DNA of 64,000 nt, taken from Microbacteriaceae bacterium. Its GTDB lineage: Bacteria; Actinomycetota; Actinomycetes; Actinomycetales; Microbacteriaceae. Below are positions 1-8,286 of this stretch, one piece after another. The stretch is from positions 308,032-372,031 of the forward strand of contig JAIXWK010000002.1 in assembly GCA_027491295.1 (NCBI GenBank), read 5' to 3'. The number at the start of each line of letters is the position of its first letter. The first letter of the stretch is position 1. The notes under the pieces were generated by a model. The model had not been told where the DNA came from. It was given only the letters and a program-made list of their open reading frames with translations, and did no database searches. A program made the position numbers and the translations under genes.

Positions 1-1
1 G

Positions 2-457
2 GCCGGGGTGCTGATGGCAACCCCGCTTTTGGCTGTGCTGGCACTTGTGGAATTTACCGACATCATCTTTGCGGTTGATTCGATTCCGGCAATCTTCGCC
101 GTCACCAGCGAGCCGTTTATTGTCTTCGCCGCTAACGCCTTTGCGCTTCTGGGGCTTAGGGCCATGTACTTCTTGCTTTCCGATCTGATTCACCGTTTTG
201 TCTACCTAAAGGTCGGGTTGTCTTTCATCCTGGTTTGGGTGGGAATCAAGCTCGCATTACACGACGTAGTGAAGGTGCCGACACTTTTGTCTTTGGGCAT
301 TATTGTTGCGATTATCGCAATTGCCATCATTGCTTCGCTTGTCAAGACCAAGGGCCAGGCACCCCACCCGGCCGAGGTGGAACCCAAGTTCTACTTTGAA
401 AACGCCAGCGAAGAGGAGATTGCGCAACTAGATTCTGATGCCAGAAGGAAAAAATGA
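2..457 (+). CDS. TerC family integral membrane protein (C-terminal part; 5' end outside window)
   Basis: The reading frame is open from the first bases of the window, so the true start lies upstream and only about the last 150 residues are seen. The segment EFTDIIFAVDSIPAIFAVT carries the acidic residues in a membrane helix that are typical of the TerC/Alx family (tellurium resistance C, now linked to manganese or other metal-ion efflux). At least four hydrophobic helices are visible, followed by a charged cytoplasmic tail that ends in KRR-like basic residues. The stop overlaps the next gene's start (ATGA), so the two are probably co-transcribed. The family call is firm; the transported substrate is unknown. 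Confidence 0.88.
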   Translation, partial: AGVLMATPLLAVLALVEFTDIIFAVDSIPAIFAVTSEPFIVFAANAFALLGLRAMYFLLSDLIHRFVYLKVGLSFILVWVGIKLALHDVVKVPTLLSLGIIVAIIAIAIIASLVKTKGQAPHPAEVEPKFYFENASEEEIAQLDSDARRKK

Positions 458-741
458 TGAGTAGTAAGTGGACTTTCCTCTCGCACCACGCTCACGTTTT
501 AATCGCGCTCTCCAACAACCCTGAGCTCACCATGGATGAGCTGGCCAAGATCGGTGGCATTACCACTCGCTCGGTGGTGAATGTTCTGAATGACCTGGTT
601 GATGCCGGCTACCTCGCCAAGGAGCGTTCGGGCCGCAAGAACCACTACACAATCAACCTCGACTCCCCGCTTCGGCACCAGACCAGCGCTGATAGAAAAG
701 TCGGCGACCTGATTGGTGCTCTGGGGCAAGTGCAGCACTGA
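454..741 (+). CDS. Small winged helix-turn-helix DNA-binding protein
   Basis: This 95-residue protein has a MarR/ArsR-like winged-helix core: a recognition-helix region near residues 28-45 (MDELAKIGG followed by TRSVVNVLNDL) and a wing near residues 55-65 (KERSGRKNHYTINL). It overlaps the upstream TerC-family stop by 4 nt and its own stop overlaps the sbtA start by 1 nt (TGATG), so it is the second gene of a four-gene operon. No effector domain is visible. Its position suggests a local regulator of the bicarbonate-transport genes, but this is inference. Nothing in the sequence identifies its operator. Confidence 0.8.
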   Translation: MMSSKWTFLSHHAHVLIALSNNPELTMDELAKIGGITTRSVVNVLNDLVDAGYLAKERSGRKNHYTINLDSPLRHQTSADRKVGDLIGALGQVQH

Positions 742-1709
742 TGCTGGACTCGGCACTGCAAAACCTCACCAGCGTTCCGGTTTTAGCCTTCGCGCTGGGA
801 CTACTGGCGACCACCTTGAAGTCTGACCTCAGGCTCCCCGAACCGATCTACCAGGCAATCACCATCTACCTGCTGCTTGGTATTGGCATCAAAGGTGGGG
901 TTGCGCTTAGCAAAACCAATCTTGATCAGGTACTGAGTCCACTTGTCGGCACCCTGCTACTAAGCGCAGCGGTTCCGATCCTGGCATTTTATGTCTTGCC
1001 GATTTTCGGCAAATATTCCAAAGATGACCGGGGTGCGCTGGCGGCTCACTACGGATCCACCTCGCTGGTCACCTTCACGGCAGCCCTGGTGTTTTTGGAG
1101 GGGCAACGCATTGAATTTGAGGGCTACCTTGTGAGCCTGCTTGCAGTAATGGAGATCCCGGGGATTTTGATTGGTTTGTGGCTCGCTAAAAGAGCGAGCT
1201 CCTCTGTTGTCGCTCTGGGTGAAAGCATGCGCGAGGTGCTGACCGGCAAGTCGCTGCTTCTGTTAGCTGGAGGTTTGGTTATCGGATTTTTCACCGGCGA
1301 AACCGGCTACACCCGTATTGAACCGTTCTTTGGTGGGCTCTTCACCGGAGTTTTGGCGCTATTCCTGTTGGAGCTTGGCATCGTTGCCGGTCGCAGACTA
1401 AGTGATCTCAAGGTCGGGGGCTGGGGGCTGGGGCTATTTGCAGTTTGCTTCCCGCTATTCGCCGGTTCGCTCGGTGTGATTACCGGGCAGCTCAGCGGCC
1501 TCAGCGTCGGAGGAGCAATGGTGCTGGGAGTACTGGCCGCTTCGGCCTCATACATCGCAGCTCCGGCAGCGGTGCGCTTGGCACTGCCAGAGGCAAGCCC
1601 CGGGCGCTACCTGACGGCAAGCCTGGGCTTTACCTTCCCATTCAATCTGGTGGTTGGCATTCCGCTTATGCTTTGGTTGAGCAGTTGGCTTGAAGGAGTT
1701 GGATTCTGA
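741..1709 (+). CDS. sbtA: Sodium-dependent bicarbonate transporter, SbtA family
   Basis: This 322-residue protein is almost entirely hydrophobic, with about ten membrane helices in two pseudo-repeats. Recognisable SbtA (DUF897) segments are YQAITIYLLLGIGIKGGVAL near residue 40, HYGSTSLVTFTAAL near residue 102 and ASASYIAAPAAVRLALPEA near residue 270. The family imports bicarbonate with sodium, best known from cyanobacterial carbon concentration. The next gene, overlapping by 1 nt, is the PII-like SbtB that gates SbtA in characterised systems, which strongly supports the call. In a heterotroph it would feed anaplerotic carboxylases; that role is inference. Confidence 0.9.
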   Translation: MLDSALQNLTSVPVLAFALGLLATTLKSDLRLPEPIYQAITIYLLLGIGIKGGVALSKTNLDQVLSPLVGTLLLSAAVPILAFYVLPIFGKYSKDDRGALAAHYGSTSLVTFTAALVFLEGQRIEFEGYLVSLLAVMEIPGILIGLWLAKRASSSVVALGESMREVLTGKSLLLLAGGLVIGFFTGETGYTRIEPFFGGLFTGVLALFLLELGIVAGRRLSDLKVGGWGLGLFAVCFPLFAGSLGVITGQLSGLSVGGAMVLGVLAASASYIAAPAAVRLALPEASPGRYLTASLGFTFPFNLVVGIPLMLWLSSWLEGVGF

Positions 1710-2005
1710 TGCTGGTAACAAGGAAGTTACTGACAGTTGTGGTTGAAGCATCGCTCGAGCAGCGAATTGGCAAAGACTTGCTGGCCGGCGGAGCCAAGGG
1801 CTTTACCGTCACAGGTGCACACGGTCAGGGCCCAAAGAACCAAAGGGCAGGCGATCTAGAGGGCGGCAACGTCAAGATCGAGAGCGTGGTAAACGAAGCC
1901 AGCCTTGCGGGAATCTTAGAAACTCTAGAAAAGAAGTACTTCCAGCACTACGCCTGCACGGTGTGGGTAACTGATGTTGAGGTATTGCGCGGGGATCGCT
2001 ACTAG
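1709..2005 (+). CDS. sbtB: PII-like signalling protein, SbtB type
   Basis: This 98-residue protein has a ferredoxin-like PII fold: RKLLTVVVEASLEQRIGKDLLAGGAKGFTV, a T-loop region around residues 37-55 (GQGPKNQRAGDLEGGNVKIE), and YACTVWVTDVEVLRG near the C-terminus. Known SbtB proteins bind adenine nucleotides, including cAMP and AMP, and block SbtA. The cyanobacterial C-terminal redox loop with paired cysteines is absent; the protein ends at DRY. The TGATG overlap with sbtA implies coupled translation. The pair is followed by a strong hairpin terminator. Confidence 0.88.
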   Translation: MLVTRKLLTVVVEASLEQRIGKDLLAGGAKGFTVTGAHGQGPKNQRAGDLEGGNVKIESVVNEASLAGILETLEKKYFQHYACTVWVTDVEVLRGDRY

Positions 2006-2053
2006 TCTCAACGAGCTCCAACCAACAGGCTAGATTCTTACCCCTTAAACACT

Positions 2054-2094
2054 AAACCCGCCCTCACAAGGCAACTGGGCCTTGGGGCGGGTCT
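2054..2094. terminator. Bidirectional hairpin between convergent sbtB and rpsN
   Basis: ACCCGCCC at 2056 pairs with GGGCGGGT ending at 2092, and an inner AAGGC/GCCTT helix extends the stem. It lies between two convergent transcription units and probably terminates both. Confidence 0.75.
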
Positions 2095-2107
2095 AGTTAG
2101 AAACTAA

Positions 2108-2413
2108 TTACCAGCTGGACTTGGTGATACCAGGTAGTTCACCCTTGTGAGCCATGTCACGGAAACGAACACGGCTGATTCCGAACTTGGAAAGCACACC
2201 ACGTGGGCGACCGTCAACTAGGTCACGGCTGCGAACGCGCACTGGGCTTGCGTCCTTTGGCAGCTTCTGCAGACCCAAGCGGGCTGCTTCCTTCTGCTCA
2301 GCGGTGGAAGTTGGGTCAACCAAAGCCTTCTTTAGAGCTAGACGCTGTTCTGCGTAGCGCTCAACGATTACTTTGCGCTGCTCGTTCTTAGCGATCTTCG
2401 ACTTCTTAGCCAT
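2108..2413 (-). CDS. rpsN: 30S ribosomal protein S14, zinc-independent long form
   Basis: The product has 101 residues, starts [14 protein letters not shown] and ends [11 protein letters not shown], a full-length long-form S14. It contains no cysteine, so it is the zinc-free (C-minus) paralogue rather than the short CxxC zinc-binding form. It assembles into the head of the 30S subunit. It is the third gene of a leftward rpmB-rpmG-rpsN run directly downstream of zur and znuABC. In other actinobacteria such zinc-free paralogues are repressed by Zur and replace zinc-containing copies during zinc starvation. Whether this genome has a second, zinc-type copy cannot be seen here. Confidence 0.95.
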   Translation of the reverse strand: MAKKSKIAKNEQRKVIVERYAEQRLALKKALVDPTSTAEQKEAARLGLQKLPKDASPVRVRSRDLVDGRPRGVLSKFGISRVRFRDMAHKGELPGITKSSW

Positions 2414-2415
2414 AT

Positions 2416-2583
2416 TTAGCGCTCCTCGCGGAATTCAACGTGCTTTCGCACTACTGGGTCGTACTTCTTCAGAACGATACGGTCTGGGTCGTTGCGACGG
2501 TTCTTCTTGGTCACGTAAGTGAAACCAGTGCCGGCGGTTGACTTCAGCTTGATGATTGGACGGATGTCCTTGTCCTTAGCCAT
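2416..2583 (-). CDS. rpmG: 50S ribosomal protein L33, zinc-independent form
   Basis: The frame starts [18 protein letters not shown] and runs 55 residues, ending FREER. This is a complete L33 and contains no cysteine, so it cannot bind zinc through the usual CxxC pairs. It lies 2 nt upstream of rpsN and 10 nt downstream of rpmB on the minus strand, in one operon. It is too short for a default ORF cut-off, but the sequence is unmistakable. Confidence 0.95.
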   Translation of the reverse strand: MAKDKDIRPIIKLKSTAGTGFTYVTKKNRRNDPDRIVLKKYDPVVRKHVEFREER

Positions 2584-2593
2584 CTGTATCTTC

Positions 2594-2830
2594 CTAGATT
2601 TTCTCGCCGCGAGCTAGTAGCTCAGCGATTACGGACTCAATGCCACGAACATCAATTACCTTGATTCCGCGTGCAGAAACATTCAGGGTCACCTTGCGTC
2701 CCATGGATGCGACAAAGTAGGTCTTCTTCTGGATGTTCGGGTCAAAGCGACGCTTGGTCTTGTTCTGAGCGTGCGAAACCTTGTTACCGAACTGTGGACC
2801 AGTTTCAGTGACCTGGCAGTAGGCTGCCAT
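2594..2830 (-). CDS. rpmB: 50S ribosomal protein L28
   Basis: The real start is [16 protein letters not shown] (78 residues). The longer open frame upstream has no L28 homology, and an AGGAGGAG ribosome-binding site sits directly before this ATG. The protein keeps the L28 landmarks [18 protein letters not shown] and [14 protein letters not shown]. It has one cysteine and lacks the zinc-binding cysteine pairs. It is first gene of the rpmB-rpmG-rpsN run. Its own promoter (2905-2934) lies between it and zur. Confidence 0.95.
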   Translation of the reverse strand: MAAYCQVTETGPQFGNKVSHAQNKTKRRFDPNIQKKTYFVASMGRKVTLNVSARGIKVIDVRGIESVIAELLARGEKI

Positions 2831-2904
2831 TTCTCCTCCTAGGGGCGTGTTTACCCGAAGCTTATGTTGGGGTTTGTTAGGGCCTGAGCCCGTACAACCC
2901 CCCA

Positions 2905-2934
2905 AGTTTAGGAGAAATAGGGGCAGGAAAGCAA
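2905..2934 (-). promoter_or_regulatory. Promoter of rpmB-rpmG-rpsN, with an upstream palindrome at 2938-2955
   Basis: On the minus strand TTGCTT (2929-2934) and TAAACT (2905-2910) are 18 nt apart, a good sigma-70-type match. Just upstream, TTGATTTTTGTAAATCAA (2938-2955) has 6-bp inverted arms and overlaps the zur stop codon. It could be a Zur operator, but it sits upstream of the -35, so that is only a candidate. Confidence 0.5.
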
Positions 2935-2951
2935 GTCTTGATTTACAAAAA

Positions 2952-3344
2952 TCAATCCGCCGCGCCACATTGAGCGCAAATCCCAAACAGTTCGATGCTG
3001 TGACTTACGTCTTTGAAGCCGTGGGACAGGGCAAGTTGGCTAGCTGCCGCCTCAAATCCCTCCAACTCAAATTCCTCAGCTTTGCCACATTCCCGGCAAA
3101 TCAAGTGGTGGTGATGGTCGGTTCCGCAGTTGCGGTATTTATTTTCGCCATCTGCAGCGGCCAAAGAATCGGCTTCTCCGAGTAAAACCAGATCCGTAAG
3201 CGCTCGATAAATAGTGGTGAGTCCAATCTTTTGCCCCTGCTGAGCCAAAGCCTGGTAGAGCTCCTGGGCTGAAACAAAGCCAGATGCGGCAGCAAGTGCT
3301 TCTTTGACCGCGGTCTTTTGCCAAGTTGAGCGTTTCTGGGTCAC
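2952..3344 (-). CDS. zur: Zinc uptake regulator Zur (Fur family)
   Basis: This 130-residue protein has an N-terminal winged helix ([14 protein letters not shown], then [19 protein letters not shown]) and a C-terminal metal-binding dimerisation domain. The HHHH run next to CRECG near residue 77 and the CAQCG near the C-terminus give the structural CxxC zinc site and the histidine ligands of Fur-family sensors. Lying in the znuABC operon (it overlaps the end of znuB's start codon region by 4 nt) it is assigned as Zur rather than Fur. It represses zinc uptake when zinc is plentiful. Confidence 0.9.
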   Translation of the reverse strand: MTQKRSTWQKTAVKEALAAASGFVSAQELYQALAQQGQKIGLTTIYRALTDLVLLGEADSLAAADGENKYRNCGTDHHHHLICRECGKAEEFELEGFEAAASQLALSHGFKDVSHSIELFGICAQCGAAD

Positions 3345-4195
3345 TTGGTCACCGCCAATTTCTTGCCAACAGCCTCAACCAATCGGGCGATTAGGTAAAT
3401 CAAAAAGGAAATCGTTGTCACGTATGGGCTGATTGGCAGCGAGGAGCCAAGCGCCAGCAAAATGCCACCGATCATGCTGACCGCCGCGAACCCCACACTC
3501 AAAATCGGCACCCAGAGCTGGCTACTGCTCAATCGAAGCGCTGCCGCTGCCGGCGTTACCAGCAAGGCAAGCACCAAAAGTGCTCCAACCACCTGAACCG
3601 CAGCCGCAACCGCAAGCCCAAGCAGCATCACAAACCCAATGCCAAGCGCTTTCACTGGGACGCCTCTAGCCATTGCTACCTCGGGATCAAGCGAGGCAAA
3701 GCTCAACGGCCTCCAAATCACGAGCATCGAGACCACAACCAACGCCGCAATGCCAACCATCGCAAACAGCTTCGGGTCGTCAACCGCGACAATCTGCCCG
3801 GTAAGCAGACCGAACTTGTTCGCCGCACGACCCGGATAGAGCGATAGCGCAAGGATGCCAAGACCGAGGCCGAAGGGCATCAGCACCGCGACTATGGAGT
3901 TGCGGTCTTTGGCTCGATCGCCCAAAAAGGCGATGATGCCGGCGGCAATCAATGAGCCAAAGATCGACCCAAAGACCACATCGAACCCGATAAGTAGCGC
4001 AATGGCCGCTCCAGCAAAGGAAAGCTCTGCGATGCCGTGAACGGCAAAGGAGAGCTCACGGTTCATTACAAAAACACCGACCAGGCCACCAATTAGCGCA
4101 AGTAATACTCCGGCAATCAAGGAGTTGGTGACCAGTGGCAAAAGCCTGTCGTAGTCCGAGAAGTTGATGATGTCGCTGAAATCCACTACAGCCAC
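3341..4195 (-). CDS. znuB: Zinc ABC transporter, permease
   Basis: This 284-residue multi-pass protein of the ABC-3 family has about eight hydrophobic helices, including the typical ALIGGLVGVFVMNRELSFAV and HGIAELSFAGAAIALL segments near residues 35-70. It forms the membrane channel of the importer with ZnuC as ATPase and ZnuA as capture protein. It overlaps znuC by 10 nt and zur by 4 nt, so the order znuA-znuC-znuB-zur is one operon. A manganese specificity is possible for the family, but the adjacent zur favours zinc. Confidence 0.9.
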   Translation of the reverse strand: MAVVDFSDIINFSDYDRLLPLVTNSLIAGVLLALIGGLVGVFVMNRELSFAVHGIAELSFAGAAIALLIGFDVVFGSIFGSLIAAGIIAFLGDRAKDRNSIVAVLMPFGLGLGILALSLYPGRAANKFGLLTGQIVAVDDPKLFAMVGIAALVVVSMLVIWRPLSFASLDPEVAMARGVPVKALGIGFVMLLGLAVAAAVQVVGALLVLALLVTPAAAALRLSSSQLWVPILSVGFAAVSMIGGILLALGSSLPISPYVTTISFLIYLIARLVEAVGKKLAVTK

Positions 4196-4977
4196 TCCTC
4201 AGTCTCGTGATGGGCGTGATCGTGAGCTCCAAGAACGACAACTCTGCCCTGGTTTCGCACCACGTCAATCTCGGTGCCGTAGAGCTCACTTAGGACATCG
4301 GACTGCAGCACTTCGTCCGCGGTGCCAATCGAATAGCGGCCCTGAGCTAGGTAGAGCACTCGGTCCACAAAGTCGATGATCGGGTTCACATCGTGTGTGA
4401 CAAACAAGACAGCAGCGCCAAATCGCTCGCTCTGCTGGTGAACCAGCTCGCTAACCACCTGCTGGTGGTGCAGATCCAGGGCACTGAGCGGCTCATCGGC
4501 CAAAATCAGTTTCGGGTGTGAAATAACCGCCTGGGCCACTCGGACGCGCTGCATCTCGCCACCGGAAAGTTCACCGATTGGCGTTTGGGCCAGGTGAGCG
4601 GCATCAACCTGAGCTAGGGCCTCAAGGGCTAGAGCTTTCTTCTTGGCGGATGGCAGAGGTAATCCAAAGCTGTGGCCATCAAGACCAAATCGCACGGCGT
4701 CCACCACCTTCAGCGGCAAACCCGTGTCAATAACACGCTGCTGTGGGACATAGCCAATCTGGGTATTGCCGTGCCGAGAGGGCTTCCCTAAGAACTCAAT
4801 CGAGCCGGAGCTAAGCGCCTGCTGGCCCAAGATGCTCTTGAGCAGCATCGACTTTCCCGAACCGTTTGCCCCAATTACCGCAACAAACTCACCGGGTTGG
4901 ATCTCAAGGTTCAGGTCATGCCAAATAACCCGCTGATCAAAGGACAGCGAGGCGTTTTTGACAGCCAGCAGTGACAC
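4186..4977 (-). CDS. znuC: Zinc ABC transporter, ATP-binding protein
   Basis: This 263-residue ABC ATPase has a Walker A (GANGSGKS, about residues 36-43), a signature motif (LSGGEMQR, about 138), a Walker B (LILADEPLSALD, about 157) and an H-loop (FVTHD). The C-terminal tail HDHAHHETEEWL is histidine-rich, which is common in zinc proteins. Translation starts at a GTG that overlaps the znuA stop by 1 nt. It energises ZnuB. Confidence 0.92.
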   Translation of the reverse strand: MSLLAVKNASLSFDQRVIWHDLNLEIQPGEFVAVIGANGSGKSMLLKSILGQQALSSGSIEFLGKPSRHGNTQIGYVPQQRVIDTGLPLKVVDAVRFGLDGHSFGLPLPSAKKKALALEALAQVDAAHLAQTPIGELSGGEMQRVRVAQAVISHPKLILADEPLSALDLHHQQVVSELVHQQSERFGAAVLFVTHDVNPIIDFVDRVLYLAQGRYSIGTADEVLQSDVLSELYGTEIDVVRNQGRVVVLGAHDHAHHETEEWL

Positions 4978-5939
4978 TAGTAAACGGCCTCCTGGACCTG
5001 GTCTAGGACCTGATTCATCCAGTCGAAGTAGTTCATGCCAGCTTCTGGAATCAGCTCGCTGAATTGCACAACAGGAACACCCTCGGCTTCGGCAAGCTTT
5101 CTCAGACGCTCTGAGACCTGGTCTTCGACCTGAGCGTTCGTGATCAAGATTGCAACCAGGTTGTTCTTGATTAGGGTCTCGGTTTTAGCGAGCGCCGCAG
5201 GTGGGACCTCGGTCTCCTCCTCGATGGCATCTGCAAGTGCTTCCGGAGTTAGGTTCTCAAACCCAGCGTGCTCAAGCATTAGGTTTCCGACACCCTCGGT
5301 GGCAACAACGCCAAGACCTAGCGAGTGACCGGCAAGGCCCTCTAGGCGAATCTTTAGGTTGTCCAGCTCAATCTTGAAGTTGTCAAAGTTCTTATTCACA
5401 TCGGTAAACGACTCTGGCCTGATATCAGTCAGCGCGGCAACAAAGTTCTGCGAGAACTCGCCTACCGCGTCAAAGTCATACCAAACGTGCTCATTGTCAT
5501 GAGTGTGGGCGTGGGTCTCAGCCTCTCCGGTCGACTCAGCCTCGGGAACGGCCATTTGAACGATCTTGGCCTCGTCTGCGGCCTGGATCAGGGTGGTCAT
5601 AAAATCGTCATAACCTCCGCCATTCATGACAATAACCTCAGCGTCATTCACCGCCAGCTGGTCGCGAGCGGAAGCTTCGTAAGAGTGTGGATCCTGCATT
5701 GGGTCATCGAGGATTACTGTGACCTCTACCCAGTCGCCGCCAAGCTGCTTGGCGATATCTCCCCAAACATTTGTGCTCGCGAGCACCTTCACGACACCGG
5801 TCGGACCGGTTCTAGTGATCTCTGGAGAGGATGAACTGCCATTGGTGGCACCCGGGTTGAAAATGCCCGGTGCGATTACGAAAACGGCTAAAAGCCCAGC
5901 CGCTGCAGCGGCGACGATGCCAAAGATCCATTTCTTCAT
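4977..5939 (-). CDS. znuA: Zinc ABC transporter, metal-binding protein
   Basis: This 320-residue cluster A-I solute-binding protein carries DPHSYE (first metal histidine, near residue 85), a short acidic/histidine loop HAHTHDNEH (about 142-150) typical of zinc-specific ZnuA, and VATEGVGNLMLEHAGF in the second lobe. The N-terminus has one hydrophobic helix but no lipobox cysteine, so the protein is probably held by an uncleaved anchor or released rather than lipidated. It is first gene of the operon and has a near-consensus promoter with a Zur-like palindrome (5946-5974). Confidence 0.9.
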   Translation of the reverse strand: MKKWIFGIVAAAAAGLLAVFVIAPGIFNPGATNGSSSSPEITRTGPTGVVKVLASTNVWGDIAKQLGGDWVEVTVILDDPMQDPHSYEASARDQLAVNDAEVIVMNGGGYDDFMTTLIQAADEAKIVQMAVPEAESTGEAETHAHTHDNEHVWYDFDAVGEFSQNFVAALTDIRPESFTDVNKNFDNFKIELDNLKIRLEGLAGHSLGLGVVATEGVGNLMLEHAGFENLTPEALADAIEEETEVPPAALAKTETLIKNNLVAILITNAQVEDQVSERLRKLAEAEGVPVVQFSELIPEAGMNYFDWMNQVLDQVQEAVY

Positions 5940-5945
5940 GCTTTT

Positions 5946-5974
5946 ACAATACGCTTATTGAAAATGAATGTCAA
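5946..5974 (-). promoter_or_regulatory. znuA promoter with overlapping Zur-like box; leaderless start
   Basis: On the minus strand TTGACA (5969-5974) and TATTGT (5946-5951) are separated by exactly 17 nt. The ATG follows 6 nt after the -10, so the mRNA would begin at the start codon. The imperfect 17-bp palindrome TTGAAAATGAATGTCAA (5958-5974, plus-strand reading) covers the -35 and half the spacer and resembles actinobacterial Zur boxes. A repressor there would block polymerase. Confidence 0.65.
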
Positions 5975-5980
5975 TTGCGA

Positions 5981-7297
5981 TTAGTCAAGTAGCAGAGCTG
6001 GTTCCTCGATAACGCTTGCTACGTCCTGAACAAACCTGGATGCCACGTCGCCATCGACCACGCGGTGGTCGAAAGTAGCTCCGATGGTGGTTACCTGGCG
6101 GATAACAATCTCATCTTCGACAACCCATGGCTTTTTGCGAATCGAACCGAGGGCAACAATGCCTACCTCGCCCGGGTTCAAGATCGGTGTGCCGGTGTCA
6201 ACACCGAAAACACCGATGTTTGTGATGGTGATGGTGCCATCTCGCATGTCCTCAGGGGTGGTCTTTCCATCGCGAGCAGTAACCGCTAGCTGCTCAATGG
6301 CTTGAGCAAGCTCAATCATGCTCATGTTGTCAGCGTCTTTGATGTTTGGAACCATCAAGCCCCTCGGGGTAGCCGCTGCAATACCTAGGTTGACGAAGTT
6401 GTGGACGATGATTTCCTCATCTGTCCAGGTCGAGTTCACCATGCGGTTGCGTCGAACCGCCCAGATCATGGCCTTCGCCATGATCAATAGCGGAGTCACC
6501 TTGATACCCGCAAAATCTACCGAGTTCTTGAGGCGCTTGACGTATTCCATGGTTCTGGTGGCATCAACATCCACGAAGATGCTCACGTGAGGAGCGGTAA
6601 ATGCGCTCTTGACCATGGCATTTGCAATTGCCTTGCGAACACCCTTGACCGGAATGCGCTCTTCGCGCTCCGAAGGTGCCTGCGGGGTGGTTAGGTTTTT
6701 GAATACTGACGCCTGGGATGCCGAGCCAACTACGTCTTCGCGAGTGATCTCGCCGTGCACGCCGGTGCCGGTGACGCTTGCTAGCTCAACGCCTAGTTCC
6801 TTGGCCAACTTGCGGATCGGTGGCTTTGCCATCACGTTATCGCTGGCTGCCATTGACCTGACCATTGAGACTGGAATCGCCGTGGTTACTGGCGAAACAG
6901 CAGCAATTGCCCTGCGGCGACGGGACTTTGAATCTCCCGCGTCGCCATAACCAACCAGGGTCGGAAGTTTGTACTCGGCACCGGTGTCGGATTCCTTCTC
7001 CGCAGCACCTGCTGGTGCATCGGGCTCGCTCAAGGTTGGAATTGGGCTTGAACCCAAGACCCTAACCGCGATGATCGGGTTACCAACCTCTACCACCTCG
7101 CCCACCTGGGCAAAAAGTTCGGTCACTTCACCCGCGAATGGGCAGGGAAGCTCAACGATTGATTTTGCGGTCTCAATCTCGCAGATGGTCTGGTTCACGG
7201 TGACGTGATCGCCAACCGCCACCTTCCAAGAGACGATCTCTGCCTCGGTTAAACCTTCACCAACATCTGGCAGTGGGAACTTCGCGATACTCATCAT
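5981..7297 (-). CDS. 2-oxoacid dehydrogenase E2 (dihydrolipoyl acyltransferase)
   Basis: This 438-residue protein has three parts. An N-terminal lipoyl domain has its lipoylated lysine in EIETAKS (near residue 45). A peripheral subunit-binding domain is near residues 155-190 ([19 protein letters not shown]). The C-terminal catalytic domain has the active-site HRVVDG near residue 410. It moves the acyl group from E1 to CoA. E1-beta and E1-alpha lie directly upstream in the same operon (6-nt gap). The set resembles branched-chain 2-oxoacid or pyruvate dehydrogenases of actinobacteria; the substrate cannot be fixed from sequence. No E3 gene is present here. Confidence 0.9.
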   Translation of the reverse strand: MMSIAKFPLPDVGEGLTEAEIVSWKVAVGDHVTVNQTICEIETAKSIVELPCPFAGEVTELFAQVGEVVEVGNPIIAVRVLGSSPIPTLSEPDAPAGAAEKESDTGAEYKLPTLVGYGDAGDSKSRRRRAIAAVSPVTTAIPVSMVRSMAASDNVMAKPPIRKLAKELGVELASVTGTGVHGEITREDVVGSASQASVFKNLTTPQAPSEREERIPVKGVRKAIANAMVKSAFTAPHVSIFVDVDATRTMEYVKRLKNSVDFAGIKVTPLLIMAKAMIWAVRRNRMVNSTWTDEEIIVHNFVNLGIAAATPRGLMVPNIKDADNMSMIELAQAIEQLAVTARDGKTTPEDMRDGTITITNIGVFGVDTGTPILNPGEVGIVALGSIRKKPWVVEDEIVIRQVTTIGATFDHRVVDGDVASRFVQDVASVIEEPALLLD

Positions 7298-7302
7298 GCC
7301 TC

Positions 7303-8286
7303 CTAGTAAGCCATAGAGCGGTCGACGGCCTCCAGGATGCGGTCAGCATCTGGCAAATAGGCCTCTTCCAGCTTGGCTGGCGGATACGGGGTGTCAAAAC
7401 CTCCAACGCGCAAAACCGGAGCCTCTAGCGAATAGAAGCAGTTCTCGGTGATGCGGGCGGCGATTTCGCTCGAAAGGCTGACGTTGGTCGGAGCCTCGTG
7501 AACCATCACTACGCGACCGGTCTTGTTTGCTGAGGCAAAAAGCGTTGGGTAATCAATTGGCGAGAGCGATCTGAGGTCAATGACCTCGATGCTGATGCCC
7601 TCTTCGGCCCCAAGTTCTGCCGCCTGCAGCGCGGTGGTGACCATTGGGCCATAGGCCAACAGCGTCACATCGGTGCCTTCGCGCATCAACCTTGCCGAGT
7701 GCAGCGGCATCGGTGCAATATCTAGGTTTACCGGGCCCTTTTGCCAGTAGCGACGCTTTGGCTCAAAGATGATCACCGGGTCCGGGCTTTTGATTGCCTC
7801 TTGAATCATCCAGTAGGCATCGTTTGGGTTGGACGGGGTAACGATTCTCAAGCCCGGGGTGTGGGCAAAGTAAGCCTCTGGGGATTCGGAGTGGTGCTCG
7901 ACCGCTCCGATGCCACCACCGTAAGGAATGCGGATTACAACCGGCATCTGCAAAAAGCCCTCGGAGCGCGAGGTCAGCTTTGCCAGCTGAGTCGTGATCT
8001 GGTTGAAGGCTGGGAAAACAAAACCATCAAACTGAATCTCAGTCACCGGGCGGTAGCCGCGCATCGCCAAGCCAATTGCAGTTCCAACGATTCCAGACTC
8101 GGCAATTGGGGTGTTGAAGACTCTGGAGTCGCCAAACTCTTTGTGTAGGCCTTCGGTGACGCGGAATACCCCACCGAGCTGTGCAACGTCTTCTCCGAAC
8201 ATCAAGACCTTTGGGTCATCCTGCATGGCCTTTTGCAAACCGGCATTCAGGGCCTTTGCAATCGCCATTTCCCTATAGCTACTCAT
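7303..8286 (-). CDS. 2-oxoacid dehydrogenase E1 component, beta subunit
   Basis: This 327-residue thiamine-diphosphate-enzyme beta subunit contains [37 protein letters not shown], and the C-terminal transketolase domain with [11 protein letters not shown] and [16 protein letters not shown]. It pairs with the E1-alpha encoded just upstream (8-nt overlap) to form the decarboxylating heterotetramer. The EAP segment and overall pattern are closer to branched-chain-type E1-beta than to single-chain AceE enzymes. Confidence 0.92.
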   Translation of the reverse strand: MSSYREMAIAKALNAGLQKAMQDDPKVLMFGEDVAQLGGVFRVTEGLHKEFGDSRVFNTPIAESGIVGTAIGLAMRGYRPVTEIQFDGFVFPAFNQITTQLAKLTSRSEGFLQMPVVIRIPYGGGIGAVEHHSESPEAYFAHTPGLRIVTPSNPNDAYWMIQEAIKSPDPVIIFEPKRRYWQKGPVNLDIAPMPLHSARLMREGTDVTLLAYGPMVTTALQAAELGAEEGISIEVIDLRSLSPIDYPTLFASANKTGRVVMVHEAPTNVSLSSEIAARITENCFYSLEAPVLRVGGFDTPYPPAKLEEAYLPDADRILEAVDRSMAY

